Below are positions 56,301 to 64,000 of a stretch of 64,000 bases of DNA, one piece after another. The notes under the pieces are model-generated. The model had not been told where the DNA came from. It saw nothing but the letters and a program-made list of their open reading frames with translations, and made no database searches. The stretch's first letter is position 1; every line of letters begins with the position of its first letter. This stretch comes from Posidonia oceanica (taxonomy: Eukaryota > Streptophyta > Magnoliopsida > Alismatales > Posidoniaceae). The translations under genes and the position numbers were made by a program. The DNA lies in the NCBI GenBank assembly GCA_037176725.1, contig JAZBRS010000037.1:11984001-12048000 (forward strand), written 5' to 3'.

Positions 56301-57497
56301 TGTTGAGTTTTCCCTGGATTTGCCACTTGATGTGACCTTCTTCCCCCTTTTCCACGATCCGATCGCATCGCGAGCTTTGGGCAGCATGCGAGACACACCG
56401 TGGAACGGTTTAGCGGGAAACAGTCGCAAAGGGGTGGTAATCCCTCCGTTTGCACACTCTCCCCTCTGTAGGTCTTCACACTTACTCTGAGTGGTCCCGA
56501 ACAACGTCTGTTCTTACACACACGTTGTTTTGACTCCCCTTTGGCCCCTTCTTATCTTTTCCTGCATTCTTGCATTTGCATGGCTTTTCCGAGGTTTTTG
56601 CTTCGCTGTTTTGGCACCATTTCGCGTGCCTGCTCTCGTTTTGGCACCGTTTTGCGTGTCCTCCTATTTTCTTGCCTTGTTTTGCGCGCCGCCTTGCTTT
56701 CTCGCCTGTTTTGCGTGCCAATTTTATTCTTTCGCTCCGTTTTGCATGCCATTCTGTTTTCTCGTCCTGTTTTGCGTGCCGTTTTCGCTCTTTTGCATCG
56801 TTTTGCGTGTGTTGCTCATTTCTTGCCTCGTTTTGCGTGTTTTGTGCCGTTTTTCCCTTGCATGTCGATCGCATTGCATGGTTTTCTCGCTGTTTTGTTT
56901 TCTCGCTTGCATTTGCATATAGGGCTGTGATGCTTACTGCCTGGAGTTCTCACGAGCTAGGTTTCGCCTGGTTCGGAACACAGACAGCGTAGCTGAGCAC
57001 TTAGAGAGCACGTTTACTTCTTTGCTTTGTTTCTTCCCACTTAGAGCACACCTTGAGCATTCACCCAGGGATTTATAGGCACATAGGCATTCAATCCTGC
57101 ATTTCCCTGCGTATGCGAGCGTAAGCCTAGAAAGACCGATTTTCGGGCGTGTCGGGGGTGCCTAATACCTTCCCCGCACGTAACAGGAGTCCTTACCCTG
57201 TCTTTTGGCCCGCAATGACCGTACTGCCCTTATCCTAGGCTAGAGTCATCCCATTTGCATTTGTTTGCATTTGTTTTCCTTTGCATTGCTTTGCTTTGCA
57301 TTTCTTGCTCGGTTTTGCGTGTTAATTCACGCATTACCCCGATTTTCCTCGTCTTCCGTTAATAGACGTGGTGGCGACTCTGATTTGTCTTATCTTTCCT
57401 TTTTCTCCTCGATTTCAAGTGTTTTCGAGTTGAGCCTCTTCCTCGGATCTCAATCGCCGCTATATTAGCGAGCTTGATTCCGATCGGGATCGCTACA
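53301..57497 (+). repeat. 3' LTR of the plus-strand element, lacking its first 1.6 kb
   Basis: From CCTTCATTTTTCC to GATCGGGATCGCTACA. The first 3.65 kb match 22458-26116 closely. The last part carries the conserved GTGTCGGGGGTGCC block near 57150 and a PBS-like GTGGCGACTC at 57371-57380. It ends next to the ATAAC target duplication. No gene is supported. Confidence 0.83.
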
Positions 57498-58606
57498 ATA
57501 ACAAGCATCTCTTCGGATCCAGTGGTTTTGAGAAGCTGCGTGATTTGATTCGCACGCCCTTGCCTTGGCCATTGTTGCATGCTTTGATGGCTTTCTGGAA
57601 TGGCTCCTCTAACACTTTCAACCTTCCTTGTAGGGAGACTCTGATTACATGTGAGGAGGTATCTTCTTTGCTTGGATTGGCAGTGGAATCTACTGAAGCG
57701 GTAGATGATCGCTTCGCTATTTCGGTTGAGACAGTGGGCTCCAAGAAGATAGGCCGATATTTAACGAAAGATCAAGATGCCAGCAAGGCTTTGGTGCACT
57801 CGGGGAGGCTCTTTCTTCGAGGTTTGTGGGAGATTCTTAGCACCCGACACCTCGTTGAGGCTGAACTGAGGACCTGTCTGTTCATAGCCGTTGGTGGGCT
57901 TGCATTATTTGCTGATGCAAATTTTACACTGGATCTTCACCACGTGGATCTTCTGATGTTGGTAGCTGTTCGTCCAGACTTGTGCTTGGCTCCTGCTGTA
58001 CTGGCATACACCATGGAGGGGCTCACTAGTGCTTCTTGTTCAGGGAAGTTCTTCGGCTCTCCACTACTATTGCATAGGTGGTTCATGTCTCACTGCCGCT
58101 GCTACACAGATTTTGCCGGCATGAGCTTCTATGACTGCGTCTTCCGCCTTGGTTGCTTGTCACTGCAGGATTTTGACTTTGTTCTGAAGCTGCCTGGGGC
58201 TGATAAGGCACGGGTGATGAGCATAGTTCACAGTGACCTTGAGCATGTCTTGGTGGGTGCCACATCGTTCGTGCGGTATCCCATCGATCGCTGTCCACGT
58301 CTGCTGAATTAGGAGCTTATTGTTCAGGCTGATGCAGTTCTAACCCCTTTGATGCGTACTCGCAAGGAAGACAGTGATCGAGATGAGAGGATGGTCCTGG
58401 AGTACATAGCACGCTGGGTTCACATTGGCAAGCGAGTGTCTCTGAGTGCGCCTTGGCTTTCTGCAACTTCTCGGGAGTCCCAGGAGTCGAAGTACGTGAA
58501 GTGGTATGCCCGGCATTGCCCCACTCCTCAGAAATATGCTGATGATAGGCAGGAGTTCCTGAAGATGCTTGGCCTCGGCTGTTCGAGCATGGCAATGTAT
58601 GGCTGA
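57498..58606 (+). pseudogene. DUF7745/PMD-like gene, 3' part with one in-frame TAG
   Basis: The frame is open from the LTR edge, in phase with the exon ending at 20852, to TGA 58604-58606. It is broken only by TAG 58310-58312 (one change from CAG). The segment with ALMAFWNGSSNTF and ITCEEVSSLLGL resembles the FWKP...LTPTLEEVRRICGF part of the minus-strand DUF7745 protein. The later LCLAPAVLAYTMEGL resembles DLAPVVLAETYRGL, so the two proteins are distant relatives. Downstream the frame continues as a charged segment. The LTR insertion and the stop make it non-functional. Function before that is unknown. Confidence 0.75.
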
Positions 58607-58789
58607 TTTTATTTTAGGATGTGACGATTATGTTATTAGTTAATGAAGATATTATGTTTTTAAGTTATTTTAGGTTAAGTTGAGTTAGGTGTGTCTACTA
58701 TTGTGTTTGGTTGTTCGTTAATGTCTGTGTAAGTTTGTTTTAAGATGAATTTAGAGATTAGAGGGAAGAAAAAGAGCTCTGTCCATATC
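58607..58789 (+). other. Short AT-rich stretch after the DUF7745-like gene
   Basis: AT-rich, with TTATTTTAGG, TATTATGTTTTTAAG and similar; probably the 3' untranslated region of the preceding gene. Nothing else seen. Confidence 0.4.
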
Positions 58790-59053
58790 AGTTGCCGTCA
58801 CAGTTAGCGTCCGCAATAGCCGCTTTCTCTTGGGGTGTCTAAGAGTCGTGCCCACCAGCGTTCAAAGTAGAGTGGGAAAGTTGCCACCATACGAAGTCAA
58901 AAGCGTGTCGCCGCAATTTTAGGCGACGAATGCTGACATCGCCTCTACTGGGGCTGTTCAAACTGAGGCGGGAAGTTGGCGTCCTGAGGAAGCCAAAGGC
59001 TGAGTCACCTTTATTTGAGGCGTCTAGAAAGGGCACCGTTGGATTTGGCGACC
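58790..59053 (+). promoter_or_regulatory. Palindromic 7-9-7 module array upstream of the PMD gene
   Basis: Units with a 9-nt spacer start at 58790 (AGTTGCC/AGCGTCC), 58818 (AGCCGCT/GGTGTCT), 58906 (TGTCGCC/GGCGACG), 59003 (AGTCACC/GGCGTCT) and 59031 (GGGCACC/GGCGACC). Weaker units start at 58846 and 58879. The pairs 58790/58818 and 59003/59031 are exactly 28 bp apart. The array ends just before the CT-rich leader of the PMD gene. More degenerate than the LTR copies. Confidence 0.7.
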
Positions 59054-59059
59054 AGGGCT

Positions 59060-60571
59060 CGAGTTCAGTAACAAAACTGGACCGTTGCCCCCTCTTTTCC
59101 AGACCTCCACCTTTCTTCTTCCTTTCCTCCTCCGGCGTCTACGCGCGTTCCTCCACCGGTGCAATGGTCTCCAGTGCGGTGCAGCCTCCGGCATGGTGCG
59201 GTGTCCTCCGGCGTGGTGTCTTCCTTCTTCCTCCCGATGGAGAGCGGCGGCGCGAGTGGTGGCGGCGGCCAGTCCGGCGGTGAGGCTCGATGACAGAGGT
59301 ACCCTCCTCCTCTTCCTCCCTGCTTATTCTCTTGCTCTTATGCGGTGTGGCCGGCGACGTTGGGCGGCGACGGATGGTGGGAGAGGGTAGACGGCCAACG
59401 GACAGTGATTGGGAGATAAATGAAAAAATTTGTTAAATGCCAAATTTTCAGAGGAATGTTGATTTTTAATTTTACTGTGAATGAATGTTGAATAAAATTT
59501 TTTTTGTAGTGACGATTTTCTGTGAATAAATTCAATTTTATATGCAAATGTGGTTTGAATGTGAATTTTTTTTGAAATTTTGGATGAATTGAATGAAAAT
59601 CAGTAGTGGAATTGAATGGGTGAAGAATTATTATTTTCGTGAATTTTTCTTGCAGGAAACGAAAATTTTTTTGTTGAAAATTAAGGGGAGGTTATGTCAA
59701 ATTTTTCCTAGGAATTTAAGAGAATTTATGGAATTTATTAATACTTGGATTAATTTTCGGGATTTAAATGTAGAGGGATTTACTTTGGGATTTAAACGTG
59801 TAAAAAGGATTCTATTGTTAAATTTTAATTAGATTGTTAATGGATTAATTCGGAATAAAGCAATTAATGGCATTTTTGTTACTTAAATGGATAAGTAAAA
59901 GGTTTGTAAAACTTTGAGATAATTTAAGTTGGATTAGAGTTGGATTTTTAGATTTTAGAGGTCGAATTTTTGAAGATTGGATTTTAAAGATTGAATTTTA
60001 AGGTTTGAATTTTAAAGGATTGACCTTTAAAGATAGATTTTTAAAGATAGATTTTTTTAAAGATAGATTTTTAATGATAGATTTTTAAAGATGGACTTTT
60101 TAAAGATAGATTTTTAATAGTTGGGTTTTGAAGTTGAAGTTAATTTTAGATTTTTAGGTTTGGATTCTTAGATAAGCTTTTAGTGTTGGGTTTTTAAATC
60201 AAGCCTTTAAGTTGAAGTTTTATAGTTGGGCTTTTAGATTTGATGATTTTATGGATTTGAATTTTAAAGTTAATGATTTGTTAATGGATTTATTCAAAAT
60301 ATAGGAAGATAAATTTCCTTTGTGAGTATTTATTGGACAATTAAGAAAGGGTTTATATGGAGTTTTAAATGTTCGAAGTGATTAACGGTTAAGTGTTTGA
60401 TTAATGTTTTTAAAGTGATTAATTAATGTTTGAAAAGATTAATTAATGTTTGAAATGATTAAGGTTTGAAATGTTTAATTGATATTCAAGATAACTAATT
60501 AAGGTTTGAAATGGTTAATTAATGTTTAAGTTAGCACGGACTGACCAAACTCTACTCGTGCCGTTGTTCCA
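59060..60571 (+). other. Probable leader exon and first intron of the PMD gene
   Basis: A CT- and then GC-rich stretch (59080-59298) ends at a donor-like CAGAG/GTACCC. Some 1.27 kb of very AT-rich DNA follow, with tandem AGATAGATTTTTAA-like (60020-60120) and GATTAATTAATGTTTGAAA-like (60390-60530) repeats. They end at the acceptor-like TTGTTCCAG before 60572. This reads as a non-coding leader plus intron; short ORFs here are not supported. Confidence 0.5.
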
Positions 60572-63410
60572 GGGCCTTTGATGAGGAGGTTGAGATGGGG
60601 AGGGACGAGGCCGGTCCTTCTACTGCAGGGGCGAGCTCCTCTCGTCCTCGCAAGCTTCAGACGAGGCGTCCACGTGCACCGTCTTCTGTCAGGTCTGAGG
60701 CGAGCAGCAGTGACGAGGGCGACCTTGGTTCAGGTGCGGTCCCTCCACCTCCTAAGAGAGCCCGTACAGCAGTGGAGCTCGCAGAGCTAGGCTAGGTGAG
60801 GTTATTTCATGTGTTTTTGGTTTTTATTAAGTTACTTTTCTGGATTTTTTATGAAGTCATTAATGTTTTCAATGTTTTCTTTCATGTCAAATGCCATTGC
60901 CTAGCTGGGCGCGCTCCAGCTGGGAGGACTTGCATGAGACGTACACCCGTCTCCTGGAGTTTCAGCGGGCGAGGCTTGTGAGGATGGGCTTCGGCCATTT
61001 TTTGGAGATAGTGCCTTTTGAGATCCACCTCGGACTCTTGGTCTCCTTCGCAGAGAAGTTCAACAGCAATTCCGACAGCTTCATCCTTCGTGTGGGTGAG
61101 ATGATGATCACCTTGGAGGATGTAGTCCGGTTGGTGGGCCTGAGGGTTGATGGAGAGCCCGTGGTGGCGGTTTGGCAGCCCTGCTACGGCGACGAGTTGG
61201 AGGCCTGCTACGGTGTGCGACCTCCCCGTTCTGGTCGTTGCCATACGCGTGTCAATGTGAAGTGGCTGAAGGATCGGCTCGACGCTCTCTTGTTAGCTGA
61301 CGTGGTGACTCCGAACGTGGCAGACCAGCAGCTCCGAATCTTCTTGTCCATCCTGTTCCACAGACTTTTCTTCGGCACGTCTTCACAGATGCTTCATGCC
61401 GGCTCCATTCCTCTTCTTTTGGATGTAGAGAGGATTGGTACTTACTCTTGGGGCTCAGCCGTGCTAGTCTACTTGATCTCTCGGCTAGAGGCCTTTGCTG
61501 CGGGCCAGACCCGCTCTCTTTCGGGCTGTCTGCCCCTTTTCTAGGTTCGTGCTTTATTTATTTGCCTGTCTTTTGTTTAGTTGCCTGCTTCTGACTTGAA
61601 ACTGTTCCCCCTTTTTTGTGACAGACATGAATCTTCAAGCATTTTGTGTACCTTCAACCCGGAGTTCCAGGAGATAGCCCTGTCAAGTTTCCTCGAGCTC
61701 GTCGGTGGAGCGACATGAAGTTGGCTCCAAAGCGGCTTCGCCCTGTTAGGCATCTGGGCCATTTCTTGCTAGAGATCCTCCCAAAGGAGTGGGTAAGTTT
61801 CATCGTTTAGTCCTTTCTTTCCCTGCACAGTTTGTAGGTTTCTGACTGAGTTGTGCTCACAGGTTGTCTGGAGACCCTACTCTGAGGATGAGCATGCCGA
61901 TGAGGAGCCCGTGGTGTGCGGTTCCCACCTGTTTTTTAGGAGTGTTGGCTCTTTAGCCTCTTCCGGTGCTACTACAGTCAGGTGGGCCGTGTCTTGAGAC
62001 AGTTTGGTCTTCGGTAGGTCATCCCAGTGTTCAGTCCTGTGGATCGCTCTCTGGGATCCTCTAGGGGAGGTCAGTCTGATGCTCCTCAGCGGTTCGCGGA
62101 TCAGCTCGAGAACTGGTGCTCGGGTGGCACGGCTCCCCTTTCTGACGGTTCGGCAGAGACGGAGGCGGTGTGGAGGACCTTGTTTGATACTACGTTTGGT
62201 CATCTGATTGTCTTCCACCGTGCTGTCTTTTACGGTCGCTCCAATGTACCGATGGGTGTTGGTCCTAGTGCAAGTGTCAGTGACCTTCAACGGGAGTTGG
62301 CGACTGCCAATGGTTGTATTTAGGAGCTGGTAAGCAATTTCTTTTTGTGTTCTTTCGCCTTACTGCTTATTTGCTTATGCATCTCTTTTGGTCGCACAGC
62401 TGGCTGCTTTAGAGGGTATGACTGAGGCATTCAGGACTTAGCAGCAGTAGCACTCTTTGAGGGTTAAGGAGATAGTGCAGGAGAGGGACGAGCTGTTGTC
62501 CCGTCTGCACGAGTTTCGAGCACGGGTGAGCTTCGTTTTTTCCTTTCAGTTGTTTGCGCCTATTCCTGCTGTTTAACTGTCATTTGTTTGCTTTGATATA
62601 GGCCGAGGGTGCCTCGACAAGTGTAGAGCCTCCCCCTGCTCCCACCATAGGTCCAGCTGCTTCCCGTGCTGAGCGCATACTTGCTGAGGAGGTCCAGGCT
62701 CGTGATTTAGAGGTACTACCACACTTTTCTTACTCTAAATACCTGTAAATACCTGTCCTCTAACTTATATAATTTCCTCGTGCAGATTCAGGCGATGATG
62801 GATCTGTTCCACACACCTCCAGCCACTGGTCCCACTTAGAGCCAGCTGGACGACGCTTTGGGGCGTGCCGAGGAGCTACAGGGGCGTCTTAGTCAGGTGG
62901 AGCGGGAGCGTGACAGCCGCATCCAGGAGTTAGAGGCTAGTGTTGCCGCATTTGAGAGGGAGACAGCCAGGGCACGTCTTGAGGCGGACTCCACAAGAAG
63001 GGTAACTCCTTTTCTACTTGAGCACATTTGATTACTACTAGCCTTCTTGCTTAATTATTCTAACTCTGGGATTACTGTCTTCTTTACTGCAGCTGAGCGT
63101 TGGTCGTAGCCAGTGGATACAGGAGTTGGAGGCACAGTTGGCACAGACTCAGGCGACAATTGCGGCGGTTCTTCTTGACGCTGACATTCCTGGTCCGGTT
63201 GCCACAGCCCCGTCAGTGTCAGCGCACTCCAGAGTTTTGTCAGCTGAGCAGATTGCGAGAGTGCGGTCCTCCCCTCATCTTGGGCTGCTTCGTTCTCTAC
63301 TAAGGGGGTCTCGGGAGAGGAGCCAGAGTGGGGCGACGTCTTCAGTTGCACAGCCTACGCTGAGACCTCCAGATGGTGGATCTGAGGGTAGCGGCGAGTC
63401 TGGTCATTGA
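60572..63410 (+). pseudogene. Plant mobile domain (PMD) gene with C-terminal coiled coil, multi-exon, decayed
   Basis: Exons follow clear GT-AG sites: a Ser/Pro-rich N-terminal exon (ATG 60595, to 60795), the PMD exon (about 60905-61544), then 61625-61792, 61863-62329, 62400-62525, 62602-62712, 62786-63001 and 63093-63410 (TGA). The PMD exon has GEMMITLEDVVRLVGLRVDG, typical of PF10536. The last exons encode Glu/Arg/Gln-rich probable coiled coil and a Ser/Gly-rich end. The frame is broken by TAGs at 61542, near 62012, at 62321, 62439, 62448 and 62837, a TGA at 61628, and a frameshift near 61945; the phase between the first two exons also does not fit. Introns and phases are otherwise intact. 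PMD proteins occur in host silencing factors (MAIN family) and in transposons; here the setting is a transposon. Confidence 0.75.
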
Positions 63411-63484
63411 GCTTGTTCCCTTTTTGTTTTTAGCAGAATATGTCAATGTAAAGTGAAAACATTTATATGATAAAATGTTTCTTT
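63411..63484 (+). other. 3' untranslated region of the PMD gene
   Basis: AT-rich, with ATGATAAAATGTTT as a possible polyadenylation context. No ORF. Confidence 0.35.
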
Positions 63485-64000
63485 TGTTTACATGCACACT
63501 CTTGCATTTTTGTTAATAATCAAAAGATATACCTTTCTCGACAAAAGAATTGGCTAAGTTATTTTACTTTAAAGAAAGATATTGCAATGCATGTCGATGA
63601 ATGTATGTTACTGGTTTGAAATTGGATGGAGGGAATTAATTTCTGGCCTCAGCTAAAGAGTTGGAAAATTGGAGCCCAGTGGATGCCGATTGTGAGTCAT
63701 CCGTGGATGCTCAAAAGATCATTATGTGAGTAATGTCTTTGTTGAGAGAACGCGCCCAAGCCGTGAAACACGCTTGAAAAGGACGCTAACTCTGAATCTT
63801 AGTGAGTCGATAGTTGCATCATCAGCCAGATTAATTCCAGTTTTCCTACTTACTAAGTTCTTACTTGTAGGTAGGTTGGATGTTTTGGTTTCTTGGCTTT
63901 TTGGTTTTTTTGTCTTTTTCTAGGTTTTGTAATTTTTTTGGCGTTTTTGCTTTTACAATCTTTTTGGGTTTTGTTGCTTTTCTAATTTTTTAGATTTTTG
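63485..64000 (-). mobile_element. Second fragment of the older inverted TR-GAG relative
   Basis: The diverged reverse complement of about 16750-17340. It shares GGAGCCCAGT, CCGATTGTGAGTCATCC, AATGTCTTTGTTGAGA and GCCAGATTAATTCCAGTTTT (or close variants), and ends in the same T-rich low-complexity stretch. It continues, across the gene block, the fragment at 19684-20345. The element goes on beyond the window. Confidence 0.65.

Larger units (their letters stand above)
20853..57497 (+). mobile_element. Plus-strand Ogre-like element with nested minus-strand elements
   Basis: The left end is TGTTGACACCCCATCTTGGC and the right end GGGATCGCTACA. Both are flanked by the same 5 bp, ATAAC (20848-20852 and 57498-57502), which defines one insertion. 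The target is inside the DUF7745-like gene. Retained are the first 5264 bp of the 5' LTR (20853-26116) and the last 4197 bp of the 3' LTR (53301-57497); their shared part differs at only about two dozen sites in 3.65 kb by eye. Its own internal region has gone, replaced by minus-strand NA sequence. Confidence 0.8.

Noticed and set aside
20853..57497. Reading the plus-strand LTR as a solo LTR interrupted by the minus-strand element
   Set aside because: A solo LTR would be present once, but 22458-26116 and 53301-56956 are both present. Two LTRs of one element, with loss of its interior, need fewer events.
1..64000. An ordinary host gene in the window
   Set aside because: Every sizeable protein-like frame belongs to Gag, protease, DUF7745 or PMD families inside LTR-bounded elements. 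The PMD gene could be a captured host gene, but its flanks are element sequence.

Overview
This window is nested plant LTR-retrotransposon DNA. I see no ordinary single-copy host gene, no rRNA or tRNA gene, and no prokaryotic signal. Several things point to a repeat-rich angiosperm: LTRs of 5.4-5.8 kb bounded by TG...CA, primer-binding sites complementary to plant tRNA-Arg 3' ends, polypurine tracts (PPTs) of the form (A)GGGAGGGGCATC, Gag and protease reading frames of the Ty3/gypsy Tat/Ogre type, and plant-specific DUF7745 and plant-mobile-domain (PMD) proteins with GT-AG introns. The species cannot be named from the sequence.

Layout. (1) 1-7743, plus strand: 3' part of a non-autonomous Ogre-like element ('NA'): the tail of a DUF7745 ORF, tandem-repeat arrays, PPT and a 5.8-kb 3' LTR. 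(2) 7744-10409: 3' remnant of an older related LTR. (3) 10410-19683, plus: a Gag-only element ('TR-GAG type') with 1.4-kb LTRs, a broken gag at 13171-15795 and no pol. (4) 19684-about 20345 and about 63485-64000: two pieces of an older minus-strand relative of (3). They are split by a block carrying two plus-strand genes, a DUF7745/PMD-like gene (20551-20852 continuing at 57498-58606) and a PMD gene (60572-63410). (5) 20853-57497: a plus-strand Ogre-like element inserted inside the DUF7745-like gene, with target-site duplication ATAAC on both sides. Only a 5' LTR piece (20853-26116) and a 3' LTR piece (53301-57497) survive. (6) 26120-53300, minus strand: NA elements inside the element of (5), in the order LTR (47901-53300), internal region with gag-pro and DUF7745 (36154-47900), LTR (30482-36153), then a truncated second internal region (26120-30481).

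How it works together. Neither NA nor TR-GAG elements encode reverse transcriptase, RNase H or integrase here, so both would need an autonomous partner. NA supplies Gag, a protease-like domain and a G-patch-like segment, plus a DUF7745 protein at the 3' end. The DUF7745/PMD genes in the older element run antisense to that element, like the additional ORFs known from Tat-lineage elements.

Most notable: a degenerate palindromic module, two 7-nt arms (AGTCGCC / GGCGACT type) separated by exactly 9 nt and often repeated every 28 bp. It occurs upstream of the TATA box in the TR-GAG LTRs, in the leader before gag, and upstream of both the DUF7745-like and PMD genes. A second unusual signal is a long inverted complementarity between the first nucleotides of the LTR and DNA 60-70 nt upstream, spanning the PPT. 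It is kept with different sequence in two element families.
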